DNA of 64,000 nt from Candidatus Latescibacterota bacterium (GCA_022822725.1 JAJEAN010000001.1:496001-560000), one strand, 5' to 3'. Shown: positions 12,144 to 22,100, counted from the first letter of the stretch. A program made the numbers and translations. Notes: generated from the letters alone by a model not told the origin.

Positions 12144-13385
12144 ATGATTTCCGTAATCGAAGCCCGGGACACTATTCTGGACCGGATCCGGCCACTCGGC
12201 GTGGAGCGCGTCGATATCGCCTCGGCGCGCGGCCGGGTACTGGCTGAAAACGTCCACGCCACGAGGAATCAGCCGCCATGGGACAATTCGGCCATGGACG
12301 GCTACGCGGTGCGGGCCGTCGATACGGTACCGTCGTCGCCGGAATCTCCGGCTGAACTGGAGATTGTCGAAGACCTGCCCGCCGGACACGTGGCCAAACA
12401 CTCCGTCGGACCGGGACAGGCGATACACATCATGACGGGAGCGCCGGTTCCCGACGGCGCGGATACCATTGTCCGCGCCGAACGCGCGCTGAGGGTCGAT
12501 GAGCGCCGCGTGCGCATACTCCAGGCCGTTGAATCCGGGACGGACCTCCGCCGGGCCGGCGAAGACCTCTGCGAAGGGGACATTATCATCCCTTCCGGCA
12601 TGCTGATCCGGCCCGCCGAGGTCGGCCTGCTGGCCTCTACCAACCGTTCCCACGTGTCGGTCTACCGTCGGCCCCTGGTCGCCGTGCTGTCCACTGGCGA
12701 CGAGATCGTCGACGTGGACGAACCCCTCGAGGACGGCAAGATCGTGGACAGCAACGGATACGCCCTTTCCGCGCTGGTAGCGGACGCCGGGGGAATTCCC
12801 CTGCGGCTGGGTATCTTTCCCGATTCGCAGGAAGCGCTCGAAAGGGCCCTGCGCGACGGGCTCCTCGCGGACGCGGTCATCACGTCGGGCGGCGTCTCGG
12901 TGGGAGAGTACGACTACGTCAAGGCCGCCCTCGAAGCCGTCGGTACCTCCATGGCCTTCTGGAAAGTTTCCATGACCCCGGGACGTCCCCTCGCCTTCGG
13001 TTCCATCCAAGACACCATCGTGTTCGGCCTGCCCGGCAACCCGGTGGCTTCCGTGGTTACCTTCGAGCTATTCATGCGGCCTGCCCTGCTCAAGATGCAG
13101 GGATATACCCACATCTACCGCCCTACAATCAAAGCCCGCCTCCAGGAAGACATCACGAAATCGCTGGGACGCAAACAGTTCATTCGCGTTACCCTCCATA
13201 AGCGAGGTGAACAGTACTTCGCGTCGCCTACCGGCGCGCAGGGTTCCGGCATTCTGAGATCCATGTCCATCGCCGACGGGTTGGCCGTAAGTCACGAAGA
13301 CCAGGAATTCATGCCGGCCGGCCAGGATATCGAAGTCATGTTACTCGGGGGTTACAGCGGTCTGTCCAATGACCGTAACTACTGA
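12144..13385 (+). CDS. moeA: Molybdopterin molybdenumtransferase, second paralogue
   Basis: 413 residues, a full-length MoeA without a tail: NQPPWDNSAMDGYAV, IMTGAPVPDGADTIVRAE, VLSTGDEIVDVDE, ITSGGVSVGEYDYVK, FGLPGNPVASVVTF. Start ATG 12144 has GAGGA at 12132-12136. Two MoeA copies in tandem are known in organisms that handle both molybdate and tungstate, or where one copy has a separate role; nothing here shows which. No other cofactor genes (moaA, mogA, mobA) are nearby. Downstream, 13386-13551 is an AT-rich gap facing rsmG, without a clear terminator hairpin. Confidence 0.93.
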   Translation: MISVIEARDTILDRIRPLGVERVDIASARGRVLAENVHATRNQPPWDNSAMDGYAVRAVDTVPSSPESPAELEIVEDLPAGHVAKHSVGPGQAIHIMTGAPVPDGADTIVRAERALRVDERRVRILQAVESGTDLRRAGEDLCEGDIIIPSGMLIRPAEVGLLASTNRSHVSVYRRPLVAVLSTGDEIVDVDEPLEDGKIVDSNGYALSALVADAGGIPLRLGIFPDSQEALERALRDGLLADAVITSGGVSVGEYDYVKAALEAVGTSMAFWKVSMTPGRPLAFGSIQDTIVFGLPGNPVASVVTFELFMRPALLKMQGYTHIYRPTIKARLQEDITKSLGRKQFIRVTLHKRGEQYFASPTGAQGSGILRSMSIADGLAVSHEDQEFMPAGQDIEVMLLGGYSGLSNDRNY

Positions 13386-13551
13386 TATTTATATTAGTTA
13401 CGACATTGTTTAATCCTGTTCAAATACACATATTATATTATGTATATTTGTTTTTCTTCATCTTCGGACGATCGGGAAGAGGGTAGTCTGTTTCATCGGT
13501 GTTTTTTCCGTCATCTGAAATGCATTTCCCATTAAATCGCGTCATTTTAAA

Positions 13552-14220
13552 TCACGGCTCTTCCGTCCTGGCCTTTCGCAGCACTACAAGGGTGGGTGAG
13601 TCTCCGGCGCCTTCCTCATATGGCACCGTAGTCTCCCAAACCATGCCCTGCGCTTCAATGAACGGCGCTGCCGATTCGATCTCTGCTTCCGGACTAGGAC
13701 CCTTGTAGCAGATCAGTTTCCCTCCCTGTTTCAATATGGGTCCGCTCCATTCAACCAGCCGGCCGATTGAACCGACTGCCCGAGCCACCGCGCCATCGTT
13801 CAAACTGTCCAACGCCCCCTCCGCCAACCGTTCCATCCGATCATTACAGACACTCAGGTTATCCAGCGACAGCTTACGCCGTACTGAATTCAGAAACGCG
13901 CACTTCTTCTGGTTTGATTCGACCATCACGAATTGCGTATCCGGCAGCACAATCGCCAGGGGTATCCCTGGAAAACCGCCGCCGCTTCCTACATCCACGA
14001 CGCTGCCGCCCCTGGGAAGAATGCCCATTACCACGGGCATGAGCGAATCGATAAAATGGCGCTTCGGAATGCGTTCCAGGTCGTTTGTCGATACGAGGTG
14101 GAGTGCGTGGTTTGCGCGGCGAATCTCGAACAGGTATCGCTGGAATGCCCCTATTTTTCCGGCGTCCAGCCGATGACCTAGATGCTCCATTCCATGGACG
14201 AACTGCTCGATGGAATCCAT
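13552..14220 (-). CDS. rsmG: 16S rRNA (guanine527-N7)-methyltransferase
   Basis: Methylates G527 of 16S rRNA using S-adenosylmethionine. 222 residues, with the SAM loop VVDVGSGGGFPGIPLAI around residues 75-91 and KKCAFLN shortly after. It is the last gene of the leftward rpmH-rsmG group. In many bacteria parA and parB follow rsmG; here moeA faces it instead, so parAB must be elsewhere. Confidence 0.94.
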   Translation of the reverse strand: MDSIEQFVHGMEHLGHRLDAGKIGAFQRYLFEIRRANHALHLVSTNDLERIPKRHFIDSLMPVVMGILPRGGSVVDVGSGGGFPGIPLAIVLPDTQFVMVESNQKKCAFLNSVRRKLSLDNLSVCNDRMERLAEGALDSLNDGAVARAVGSIGRLVEWSGPILKQGGKLICYKGPSPEAEIESAAPFIEAQGMVWETTVPYEEGAGDSPTLVVLRKARTEEP

Positions 14221-14234
14221 TTCATGTCTTGGTA

Positions 14235-14250
14235 TGTTCCACGTGGAACA
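14235..14250. other. parS: parS centromere site 1
   Basis: A perfect 16-bp palindrome TGTTCCACGTGGAACA in the gap between mnmG and rsmG. It matches the universal ParB-binding parS consensus (TGTTNCACGTGNAACA) and is 8 kb from oriC, where parS sites normally cluster. An identical copy is at 16171. Confidence 0.9.
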
Positions 14251-14272
14251 TTTGTTTTTCGATGCGGGATTA

Positions 14273-16159
14273 TCAGGCGCGAGTCATGGCCGTAGCGCGT
14301 TCGAGATGTACGACGAGAATGGATAGATCTGCCGGTGTCACGCCCGGGATCCGCGACGCCTGCCCCACGTTCTCCGGCCGGATGCTGGCGAGCTTTTCGC
14401 GCGCTTCGTGGGACATGGCCCGGATGGAGGCGTAATCGAAATCCCCGGGGATAACACGGGACTCCCAGGTCCGCATGCGAGCGATCTCTTTGCGCTGTCG
14501 TTCCAGGTATCCGGCATATTTGACCGCGGTCTGTATCTGGCCGATGACAGACGGTTCATGGTCCATGGGATCCGGATCTATGGGATAGAGGTCGGTATAT
14601 TGTATTTCGGGGCGGGACAGCAGCTTATGCAGGGTCAACGGTTCCGATACCGGGGACGAGGACCTGGTCTCAAGTATGGGATTTACCCGGTCCGGTGCGA
14701 CGTATACCTTTTTCAGCCGGTCCGTTTCAGATTCCACCAGCCGGCGCCTGCTTACCGTAGCTTCGTGACGTTCTCTCGAAATCACACCGATCTCGAAGGC
14801 GCGGTCCGACAGGCGCATATCCGCGTTGTCGTGCCGCAACAACAGGCGGTATTCCGCACGCGAAGTGAACATCCGGTAAGGTTCGTCCGCCCCCTTCGTG
14901 ATGAGGTCGTCCACCATCACGCCAAGATAGGCCTCGGCCCGGTCCAGTGTGAATGCTGGCCGGTTACTGACCTTCAGCGCGGCATTGATGCCGGCCAGAA
15001 TACCCTGTGCCGCGGCCTCTTCATAGCCCGTTGTACCATTGATCTGTCCCGCGAGGAACAGCCCGGCGACCTGGCGCGTCTCCAGGGACCGGGTCAGGTT
15101 TCCAGGAGGGATGAAATCGTATTCGACGGCGTATCCGAACTGGAGGATCTCCGCCTTCTCCAGGCCCTTGATCGTGTGAAGCGCACGGTCCTGCACCGGT
15201 TCCGGCAGGCTGGTGGAGAAGCCGTTCACATATACCTCGTCGGTATTCCACCCCTCCGGTTCGAGGATGATCTGGTGACTGTCCCGGTCCGGGAACCGCA
15301 CGATCTTGTCTTCGACGGATGGACAGTACCTGGGACCGCGGCCGGTGATCCGGCCGGAGTACATGGGCGACTGGTCCAGGGCGGAACGGATGATGTCGTG
15401 GGTCCACGCGTTCGTAAAGGTCAGGTAGCACGGCAGCTGCTCATCGGCAGGCGACAGTCTTTCCTGGGAGAAATGCTCGGGGAAGTCATCGCCCGGGATA
15501 ATCTCCAACTCGCTGTAATCTATAGACTTACCATCTATTCGGGGCGGCGTGCCTGTCTTCAGCCGGCCGATGTCGAATCCCAGGTCACGCAGGGAATCGG
15601 ACAGCTCCGTGGCCGCCTTTTCTCCGAGGCGTCCTCCGGGGGCGTTGCTCTCGCCCCGATGCATGACGCCGTTCAGAAACGTGCCCGACGCCACGACCAC
15701 CGCACGACAGGAAAGGACGCGTCCATCGCTCGTCCGGATACCCGTGACGCGACGCTGGACCACGTCCAGGTACGCGACCTCTCCTTCCACGACCGTCAGG
15801 TTCGGCGTCTCCCCGATGACCCGCTGCATGTAATCCCGGTAAGCCACGCGGTCATTTTGGGATCTCAGGGACTGTACCGCCGGGCCTTTGCGCGTGTTCA
15901 GCATCCTGACCTGCACGGCCGTCGCGTCCGCGGCCTTGCCCATCTCCCCGCCAAGCGCGTCGACCTCTCGCACGAGCTGCCCTTTGCCCAGGCCACCTAT
16001 TGAGGGGTTGCAGGACATCTGCCCGATTTTCGATGCATCGAGGGTGACGAGCGCCGTTTCAATACCCATTCTTGCCGAAGCCAGTGCGGCTTCGCATCCG
16101 GCATGGCCACCGCCGATGACGAGGACTTCAACCGATGTCAGCCGATCGTATTCAGACAC
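14273..16159 (-). CDS. mnmG: tRNA uridine-34 carboxymethylaminomethyl modification enzyme, FAD subunit
   Basis: With MnmE, puts the cmnm5 group on U34 of tRNAs that read two-fold degenerate codons. 628 residues, the usual length. N-terminal FAD-binding motif [19 protein letters not shown], then [37 protein letters not shown], and the C-terminal MnmE/tRNA-binding region with [11 protein letters not shown]-like spacing. It sits 11 bases from parS site 2, directly downstream of mnmE on the same strand. Confidence 0.96.
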   Translation of the reverse strand: MSEYDRLTSVEVLVIGGGHAGCEAALASARMGIETALVTLDASKIGQMSCNPSIGGLGKGQLVREVDALGGEMGKAADATAVQVRMLNTRKGPAVQSLRSQNDRVAYRDYMQRVIGETPNLTVVEGEVAYLDVVQRRVTGIRTSDGRVLSCRAVVVASGTFLNGVMHRGESNAPGGRLGEKAATELSDSLRDLGFDIGRLKTGTPPRIDGKSIDYSELEIIPGDDFPEHFSQERLSPADEQLPCYLTFTNAWTHDIIRSALDQSPMYSGRITGRGPRYCPSVEDKIVRFPDRDSHQIILEPEGWNTDEVYVNGFSTSLPEPVQDRALHTIKGLEKAEILQFGYAVEYDFIPPGNLTRSLETRQVAGLFLAGQINGTTGYEEAAAQGILAGINAALKVSNRPAFTLDRAEAYLGVMVDDLITKGADEPYRMFTSRAEYRLLLRHDNADMRLSDRAFEIGVISRERHEATVSRRRLVESETDRLKKVYVAPDRVNPILETRSSSPVSEPLTLHKLLSRPEIQYTDLYPIDPDPMDHEPSVIGQIQTAVKYAGYLERQRKEIARMRTWESRVIPGDFDYASIRAMSHEAREKLASIRPENVGQASRIPGVTPADLSILVVHLERATAMTRA

Positions 16160-16170
16160 AGCGTGGCCCC

Positions 16171-16186
16171 TGTTCCACGTGGAACA
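16171..16186. other. parS: parS centromere site 2
   Basis: TGTTCCACGTGGAACA, identical to the site at 14235. It fills most of the 27-base gap between mnmE and mnmG and ends right against the mnmE stop codon, so it lies outside both genes. Confidence 0.9.
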
Positions 16187-17569
16187 TCATTTCCCGATGC
16201 AGAACCTGGAGAACACATGATCCAGCACCGCATCGCCGATTTCCTTTCCCACGAGCACACCGAGCCGGTGCACGCATTCCCTCAGATCGACGGCGGCCAT
16301 TTCGGCTCCAAGCCCTTCTTCCAGGACACCGATGCCCCGGTCAAGGCTGGCTTTTGCCTGGTCGAGCAACTCGCCCTGCCGGGCGTTTACGACAAGCCCC
16401 GATTCGAAACCGGCGGGATCGAACCGAGCGGTCTCGAGAATCGCTTCCCTGAGGTTGTCCAGGCCCTCGCCTTCTTTCGCCGAGGTCCGGATCCACCGCC
16501 CGTCCGCCGTCAATTCCATGTACGCGTCCGGATCGTAGGCCTCCAGGTCGCACTTGTTCAATATAAACACGCTGTTCCGGCCGGACAACATCTTCACCAG
16601 TTGCCGATCGTCATCGTCCGGCGGACGTGAAGCGTCGAAGACGGCCAGGGGGATGTCGGCTTGCTCCAGTTCCGTGCGCGACCGGATAACGCCCTGCTGT
16701 TCCACCCGGTCCGAGGTCTTCCGGATGCCCGCCGTATCCACGAAGACGACGGGCACGCCCCGGATGTCGACGCTTTCCTCGATGGTGTCCCGCGTCGTCC
16801 CCGATTCCGGATGCACGATCGCACGGTCCCGCGACGTCAGCATGTTGAGCAGACTGGATTTCCCCACGTTCGGCTTGCCGAGCAAGGCGACCCGGACCCC
16901 GTCCCTCAGTACACGCGTTTCGTGCGAGGACTTGATGAGGCGGCCCAGCGCATCCCGGACGGGTCGGAGTTGGTCGAGGAAGGTCCGCGGCGTCATGTCG
17001 GGGATGCCCTCTTCGGTGAAATCCAGCGTAACTTCAATATATGCAATTATTTGAATCAGTTTGATCCTGAATTCGTCGATCTGTTGCGAGCAGGTCCCGT
17101 TCAGCTGCCTGAGGGCAGCCCGCGCGCAGGCGTCGGTCCGCGCCCGGATCAGTTCGCCCACCGCTTCCGCTTGCAGCAGGTCGATCCTTCCATTTAGAAA
17201 AGCACGCTTTGTAAACTCCCCCGGCTCCGCCAGCCGGGCGCCCGACCGGATCAGGGCATCCAGGATCATCCCGCCCGGGACCATGCCGCCGTGGCCGCTG
17301 AACTCGATCAGGTTTTCCCGGGTGTAGGTACGGGGCGACCTGAATACGGACATGAGCACTTCATCCACCCGCTCGCGGCTCCGGGGATCGACGACGTGGC
17401 CGTGATGAATGGTGTGCGTCCTGCATTCGGAAGGCCGGCTTGCGCCGCTGAAAACCCGGTCGGCAATGTCGAAGGCGTCGGGGCCGCTGATACGCACCAC
17501 GCACAGTCCGCCCTCGCCGGGTGGCGTGCCGATCGCAGCAATGGTATCGTTCGGGGCCTGCGAGGTCAT
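16187..17569 (-). CDS. mnmE: tRNA modification GTPase MnmE
   Basis: Partner of MnmG in U34 modification. About 460 residues: N-terminal tetrahydrofolate-binding domain (DTIAAIGTPPGEGGLCVVRISG), helical domain, an inserted G domain with GKPNVGKSSLLN, DTAGIRKT and NKCD, and the C-terminal CIGK with the catalytic cysteine. I prefer ATG 17569 (MTSQAPNDTIAAIG), which fits the family; an in-frame ATG at 17605 would add 12 residues. Neither start has a good ribosome-binding site. Confidence 0.95.
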   Translation of the reverse strand: MTSQAPNDTIAAIGTPPGEGGLCVVRISGPDAFDIADRVFSGASRPSECRTHTIHHGHVVDPRSRERVDEVLMSVFRSPRTYTRENLIEFSGHGGMVPGGMILDALIRSGARLAEPGEFTKRAFLNGRIDLLQAEAVGELIRARTDACARAALRQLNGTCSQQIDEFRIKLIQIIAYIEVTLDFTEEGIPDMTPRTFLDQLRPVRDALGRLIKSSHETRVLRDGVRVALLGKPNVGKSSLLNMLTSRDRAIVHPESGTTRDTIEESVDIRGVPVVFVDTAGIRKTSDRVEQQGVIRSRTELEQADIPLAVFDASRPPDDDDRQLVKMLSGRNSVFILNKCDLEAYDPDAYMELTADGRWIRTSAKEGEGLDNLREAILETARFDPAGFESGLVVNARQGELLDQAKASLDRGIGVLEEGLGAEMAAVDLRECVHRLGVLVGKEIGDAVLDHVFSRFCIGK

Positions 17570-17610
17570 GGGGTTAACGAGGCTTGCTACCGCACCCGGA
17601 ATCATACGGG

Positions 17611-17670
17611 ACGGTGCCCTGCGAGTCGGCGCCCTGCGGGACGGCGCCCTGCGGGTCGGTGCCCTGCGGG
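17611..17670. repeat. Four 15-bp tandem repeats between yidC and mnmE
   Basis: Four consecutive units of the type g(a/t)cgg(c/t)gccctgcgg, each differing at one to three positions. They lie after the yidC stop and before the mnmE start and have no arm symmetry typical of a terminator. Confidence 0.75.
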
Positions 17671-17674
17671 TGCG

Positions 17675-19459
17675 TCATTTGGCGGGTTGAACGGGGAAGA
17701 ACCGGTTCTGAAACGCCTGCTGCACGATGGTCAGCACGTTGATCATGGTCCAGTACAGGATCAGTCCGGAAGGCAGATTCATCATGATGAAGAAAAGCAC
17801 CGCGGGCATGATGTAGACGAACATGGCCTGCCTGGGGTCCTTCATCGTCATCTTGGACTGGATCAGCATGGTGGCCGCCATGAGGACGGGCAGCACGTAG
17901 TACGGGTCCCGGAGCGACAGGTCCTGGATCCACCCGACGAAAGGCGCGTCGCGCAGTTCGATCGTACTGCTGAAGATGGTGTAGAGCGCGATGAGGATCG
18001 GCATCTGCAGCAGCAGCGGCAGGCAGCCACCCAGCGGGTTCACCCCCGCGTCCCGGTACAGTTTCATCATCTCCTGGTTCAGCTTGGTCGAATCGTTCTT
18101 GTGTTTCTCCTTGAGCGATTCCATTTTCGGCTGGAGCGCGGCCATGCCCTGCGTGGCCTTCATGCTCTTGTGGGTCAGGGGGAAGAGCAGGATCTTCACG
18201 ATGATGGAAAGCACGATGATCACGACGCCGTAATTGGTGATGAACTGGTTCAGCCAGACCAGGGAAATAAGCGTGATCCGGCTGATCGGCTGTATGATCG
18301 TCCACCCGAGATCCACGGCGCCCTCGAGGCCGTATCCGTATCTTTCCAGGGTATCGTAGTGCACCGGGCCGAGATAGAGGAGGAAGTTGTCCACCAGGGG
18401 TGATGCGAGTCCCATCGACAGTTCCGCGGCGATCTGCCGGTCGTCGTATTGCGCGCGCTGCACGGGCCGGCCGTTCAGCCGGTATCCCCTGGCCTTCCGG
18501 TCCACCGGTACCATGGCGGTGAAGAAATACTTGCTCCGCACGCCGACCCAGTGGGTCTCGCCCGTGGTCTCGGGCCGCGGATCTTCGAACTCGGTCCCGA
18601 GGTCTTCATCGATCACCGTGTCGTTGAGCGAGGCGAATCCCCTGAAGGCGTACAGGTCCTGGTCCCAGTCCCGCTCCGTCACGTTGATCCCGCCGCCCCA
18701 CCGGAGATAGTACTTGCTGCCCAGGGCCAGGTCCTGTCCGCCGTCGATCCTCACCTGGAGATCCACGGCGTAATCGTCCCGGTTGATGACGAAGGCCTTG
18801 GTGACGGTCAGTCCCCCAGGCGCGTCGGCCGTCAGCGTCACCGATCCCGAGGACTGTCCGGGACCCAGCACGACCGCGTCGCGGTCTGCGGCGAAACGCA
18901 GGGCGCGGGTGCTTCGGGGACCCCGCTCCGTGGTGAGCACGATGTCGGGCCCGTACTCCCGATCGGGGGGGACGAGTTCCACTTCCTCCCCGCCGATTCC
19001 TCTGTAACCCTTGAGTTTCCAGCTGGTTATCACACCGCCTTCCGTATTGATCACACCCCGGAAGAACTGGTTTTCGACGACGATTTGACGAGGCGCCGGC
19101 GCGCCTTCGACCGGGGCGAGAAACAACACGCGTTCGGAGCGGTCCCAGCTTTCCGCGGCCAGGTCCTGACGGGGGCGGTCTTCTGCACGGGGGACCGGCG
19201 TCCGCCCGGGCTGAGGTACGTCTGCGTCTGGCGGCATGTCGAACGCCGGCGGCGCCTCGGAGGCCGGTCCGGAGGTCTCCCCTGGAGTGTAGGCGCCCGT
19301 TGGATCGTCCTCGGCCGCGAAGCCGCCCGGTTGCTCCTGCGGGACCGTCCGGTCGACCGGCGCAGGACGCTGGGGCGCGTACATGGGGTATATAATGTAG
19401 TAGTAACCGATCCAGGTCAGTATGATCAGTCCGAATGCGCCGAGTACCCGTTTTTCCAT
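17675..19459 (-). CDS. yidC: Membrane protein insertase YidC
   Basis: Inserts and folds inner-membrane proteins, alone or with SecYEG. 594 residues: an N-terminal membrane anchor (ILTWIGYYYIIYPMY), a Pro/Asp-rich linker of about 80 residues, the large periplasmic beta-sandwich domain (about 120-350) and the conserved five-helix YidC/Oxa1 core from ISLVWLNQFITNYGVVII to the C-terminus. The periplasmic domain marks it as the Gram-negative type. Confidence 0.95.
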   Translation of the reverse strand: MEKRVLGAFGLIILTWIGYYYIIYPMYAPQRPAPVDRTVPQEQPGGFAAEDDPTGAYTPGETSGPASEAPPAFDMPPDADVPQPGRTPVPRAEDRPRQDLAAESWDRSERVLFLAPVEGAPAPRQIVVENQFFRGVINTEGGVITSWKLKGYRGIGGEEVELVPPDREYGPDIVLTTERGPRSTRALRFAADRDAVVLGPGQSSGSVTLTADAPGGLTVTKAFVINRDDYAVDLQVRIDGGQDLALGSKYYLRWGGGINVTERDWDQDLYAFRGFASLNDTVIDEDLGTEFEDPRPETTGETHWVGVRSKYFFTAMVPVDRKARGYRLNGRPVQRAQYDDRQIAAELSMGLASPLVDNFLLYLGPVHYDTLERYGYGLEGAVDLGWTIIQPISRITLISLVWLNQFITNYGVVIIVLSIIVKILLFPLTHKSMKATQGMAALQPKMESLKEKHKNDSTKLNQEMMKLYRDAGVNPLGGCLPLLLQMPILIALYTIFSSTIELRDAPFVGWIQDLSLRDPYYVLPVLMAATMLIQSKMTMKDPRQAMFVYIMPAVLFFIMMNLPSGLILYWTMINVLTIVQQAFQNRFFPVQPAK

Positions 19460-19498
19460 GTTGGTTGTGATTCCGGGGTTTCAAGCCGTGGCATGCGG

Positions 19499-19843
19499 CT
19501 AATCGTGTGATCCGCCAGGTGCGCTGGGTACGGTTGTCGCGGCCGGTGCGACTGATCCGGCTGCCATGCCGGAACCATCTGGTCCGTCTGATCCGGCTGG
19601 TCCGGCCGGCCGTTCCACCGGGTCGTATCCGCCCGGGTGAAAGGGATGGCAGCGCAACAGCCGCCACACGGCCATGCGGGTTCCGGTGAACAGGCCCTTG
19701 TTTTCCAACGCTTCGATGGCGTATTGGGAACAGGTGGGAGTAAACCTGCAGCTTGGCGGGAGTAGCGGGGAGATTAAGAGCCGATAGCCGCGGACGCCCC
19801 AGATGAGGGCCGTCGTGATTGCCGTGGTCAGCCGTTTCCACAT
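19499..19843 (-). CDS. yidD: Membrane protein insertion efficiency factor YidD
   Basis: 114 residues from ATG 19843 ([21 protein letters not shown]). The YidD core with [17 protein letters not shown] and [12 protein letters not shown] is intact. After it comes a 35-residue tail rich in Gly, Pro, Ala and Ser, which is not part of the family. The start overlaps the end of rnpA by 16 bases, as is common in this operon. YidD is a small membrane-associated helper of YidC. Confidence 0.92.
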   Translation of the reverse strand: MWKRLTTAITTALIWGVRGYRLLISPLLPPSCRFTPTCSQYAIEALENKGLFTGTRMAVWRLLRCHPFHPGGYDPVERPAGPAGSDGPDGSGMAAGSVAPAATTVPSAPGGSHD

Positions 19844-20220
19844 AGTCGTGTCACCGCGGTACGGTAGAGGGAAAGGAACTCTTCGTTCATCTGGCGGTAG
19901 GTCCAATCCCCGCCAGGACTGCGGGCGATGAGCACCATGTGCACCCCCCTCTTGAGGCGGCTTCTGTTCAACCGGTAGATTTCCCGCATTCTCCGGCGGA
20001 CCAGGTTACGCCTGACCGCGCCTCCGTAGTGCCTGGTCACGATGAAACCGACCCGGCGCTCGAGCCGGTCCGGACACACGGCCAGGGACAGGATCATCGA
20101 ACGTCCGCGGACGGACAGTCCACATTTCCTGATCCGTTCGAACTCCCACCGGTGTCTCATGCGTTCGTCGTGGGGAAAATTCAGGGAACCGGCGGCCATG
20201 GTGCATCGGTCCTGCCGCAT
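19828..20220 (-). CDS. rnpA: Ribonuclease P protein component
   Basis: The protein subunit of RNase P, which matures tRNA 5' ends. 130 residues from ATG 20220; an internal ATG at 20199 has a better-placed CAGGA and may be the true start. The RNase P signature is visible as [15 protein letters not shown], preceded by [17 protein letters not shown]. It begins 11 bases after rpmH, as in most bacteria. The RNA subunit gene rnpB was not seen in the window. Confidence 0.93.
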   Translation of the reverse strand: MRQDRCTMAAGSLNFPHDERMRHRWEFERIRKCGLSVRGRSMILSLAVCPDRLERRVGFIVTRHYGGAVRRNLVRRRMREIYRLNRSRLKRGVHMVLIARSPGGDWTYRQMNEEFLSLYRTAVTRLCGNG

Positions 20221-20231
20221 CCGGGCGGCGC

Positions 20232-20366
20232 CTAAACGGCAACGCGTACCCTGCCCTTGGCCCGTCGGCGGTTCAGAATCAACCGTCCCGCCCGGGTGCT
20301 CATCCTTCGACGAAACCCGTGCCTGCGGTGCCGCTTGAGATTGCTCGGTTGAAAGGTACGCTTCAT
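20232..20366 (-). CDS. rpmH: Large ribosomal subunit protein bL34
   Basis: 44 residues. It begins [19 protein letters not shown] and ends GRVRVAV, a typical bL34. First gene of the leftward operon next to the origin, with a good promoter about 50 bases upstream. Confidence 0.97.
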   Translation of the reverse strand: MKRTFQPSNLKRHRRHGFRRRMSTRAGRLILNRRRAKGRVRVAV

Positions 20367-20416
20367 CGTTTACTCCCGTATTTCCTTAACTCATTTCGCA
20401 AAATCAACAGCCCTCC

Positions 20417-20445
20417 ATATTATCCCCGGAACGCCTTAAAGTCAA
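20417..20445 (-). promoter_or_regulatory. Promoter TTGACT-N17-TAATAT for rpmH
   Basis: Read on the minus strand: -35 TTGACT (20445-20440), 17-base spacer, -10 TAATAT (20422-20417), 50 bases before the rpmH start. Together with the rightward dnaA promoter it makes up the divergent 345-base region 20367-20711. No DnaA box matching TTATNCACA is seen in that region. Confidence 0.65.
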
Positions 20446-20492
20446 GTTGTTTTTGGTCGTCCCAGGGGTGCGGATCTTTTCGAGATATTCTC

Positions 20493-20521
20493 TTGACAGC
20501 ACCCCGCTCGCCATACATACT
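20493..20521 (+). promoter_or_regulatory. Candidate dnaA promoter TTGACA-N17-CATACT
   Basis: Perfect -35 TTGACA (20493-20498) and a weaker -10 CATACT (20516-20521) with 17-base spacing, 190 bases before the dnaA start. The long leader (20522-20711) shows no ORF or clear hairpin. Confidence 0.5.
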
Positions 20522-20711
20522 AAGATGAAGATACTACCCGCAACGCTTCCGCCTGCCGTGGATTTGTTGTCGCACCTAATACCACCTTTAAATGTAGTAA
20601 TTTCAACAATTTAGCATGATACATGCGAGCGTACGAGTATGTTTTCGGGCCGGTAAACCGCCGGTTCGTTCACGGGCGTTTCCATCCCTCGGGACCACAA
20701 GGTAACAGGCA

Positions 20712-22100
20712 ATGAAGCAGGAAGATCCTGCACAGCTCTGGTCGGTGTGTTTATCGGAACTGAGGGGCATGATGCCCGCACAGACGTTCGCGACCTGGTT
20801 CGAGCGGACCAGGGGGCATGACGTCACACCGGACAAGTTCACGATCGAGGTGCCGAATCCGTTCTCCGGCGAAAGGATGCTGAAGCGGTTTCACGACAAG
20901 ATCAGCCAGGTCGTGACAACCCAGTTGGGTCGACAGGTCGCCATAGACTATCACATCTTCGAAGGCAATTCACAGATCATCCCCGTGCTTACCGACCTTC
21001 CCTCCTACGTGACGGACCGTGCAGTGCTGGCTGACCAGGAGGGCCGGGAACAGCAGGCCGGAAGCGAAGAGGAAGCCGACAACCTCTACGACAACTACAC
21101 TTTCGAGAATTTCGTCGTGGGGGAGTGCAACGATTTCGCCCACGCGGCCTCCCTGGCCGTGGTGAAATCCCCGGGCCAGCAGACCTTCAACCCCCTGGTC
21201 ATTTACGGCGGCGTCGGCCTGGGAAAGACCCACCTGGCGCAGGCGATCGCCCACGAATCGAAGCGGCTCGGCACCGTCGACCGCAGCCGGTACGTCACGT
21301 CGGAAATCTTCTACAACGAGTTCATCGAGTCCATCCAGGAAAAGAAGACGAAGGAGTTCGCGCAGACCTACCGGAACGTCGACCTGCTGATCGTGGACGA
21401 CATCCAGTTCTTCTGCAAGGGGCACAAGGACCGCACCCAGGAGGAGTTCTTCCACACCTTCGACGTGCTGCGCCAGAAGGGCAAGCAGATCGTCCTGACC
21501 AGCGACCGGATTCCGAAGGAGCTTTCCGGCCTGGAGGAACGGCTGGTGTCCCGTTTCGAGTGGGGGCTTCTCGCGGACATGAAGCCGCCAGACTACGAGA
21601 CCCGGGAAGCCATTCTTCAGAAGAAGGCGGACAAGGACGGACTGTCACTCAGCCCGGACGTCATCGCCTATATCGCCGACCGCGTCGCATCGAATATCCG
21701 GGAACTGGAAGGTGCCGTGCTCAGCCTGCTGGCCTACGCTTCGCTGAGTCACTGCGACATTACCATCGAAGTGGCGAAGCGGGTGCTGAGCAACAAGATC
21801 CGAAGAAAACAGCGCTCCGTGGGGATGGAAGACATACAGAAGGCCTCGGCCGGCCACTACGGCGTGTCCGTCGAGGATCTCGCCGCGAAGACGCGTAAGA
21901 AGCACGTGGTGGCAGCCCGCCAGGCCGCCATGTACCTTTGCCGGGACATGACCCGCGCGTCGCTTAAGGATATAGGCGCGGTTTTCGGCAAGAGAGATCA
22001 CACCACCGTCATTCATGCCTGCCGGACGGTAAAAAAGCTCCTGTTGTCCGACGAAAACCTCCAGGAAGACCTCGACAAGATCCGGAATTCCCTTTCTTAG
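20712..22100 (+). CDS. dnaA: Chromosomal replication initiator protein DnaA
   Basis: Binds DnaA boxes and opens oriC. 462 residues: N-terminal domain I (LWSVCLSELRGMMPAQTFATWF), short acidic linker, AAA+ domain III with Walker A GGVGLGKTH and Walker B LLIVDDIQFF, and domain IV DNA-binding helix-turn-helix with the DnaA signature around DIGAVFGKRDHTTVIHA. Start ATG 20712. It is followed by the oriC region. Confidence 0.97.
   Translation: MKQEDPAQLWSVCLSELRGMMPAQTFATWFERTRGHDVTPDKFTIEVPNPFSGERMLKRFHDKISQVVTTQLGRQVAIDYHIFEGNSQIIPVLTDLPSYVTDRAVLADQEGREQQAGSEEEADNLYDNYTFENFVVGECNDFAHAASLAVVKSPGQQTFNPLVIYGGVGLGKTHLAQAIAHESKRLGTVDRSRYVTSEIFYNEFIESIQEKKTKEFAQTYRNVDLLIVDDIQFFCKGHKDRTQEEFFHTFDVLRQKGKQIVLTSDRIPKELSGLEERLVSRFEWGLLADMKPPDYETREAILQKKADKDGLSLSPDVIAYIADRVASNIRELEGAVLSLLAYASLSHCDITIEVAKRVLSNKIRRKQRSVGMEDIQKASAGHYGVSVEDLAAKTRKKHVVAARQAAMYLCRDMTRASLKDIGAVFGKRDHTTVIHACRTVKKLLLSDENLQEDLDKIRNSLS

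Noticed and set aside
13386-13551. AT-rich gap between moeA2 and rsmG as a possible second origin or mobile remnant
   Set aside because: It has no DnaA boxes, no inverted repeats and no coding remains; it looks like an ordinary convergent spacer.
17611-17670. 15-bp repeats as a CRISPR array or terminator
   Set aside because: The units are contiguous with no spacers, too short for CRISPR, and have no hairpin arms or T-run.
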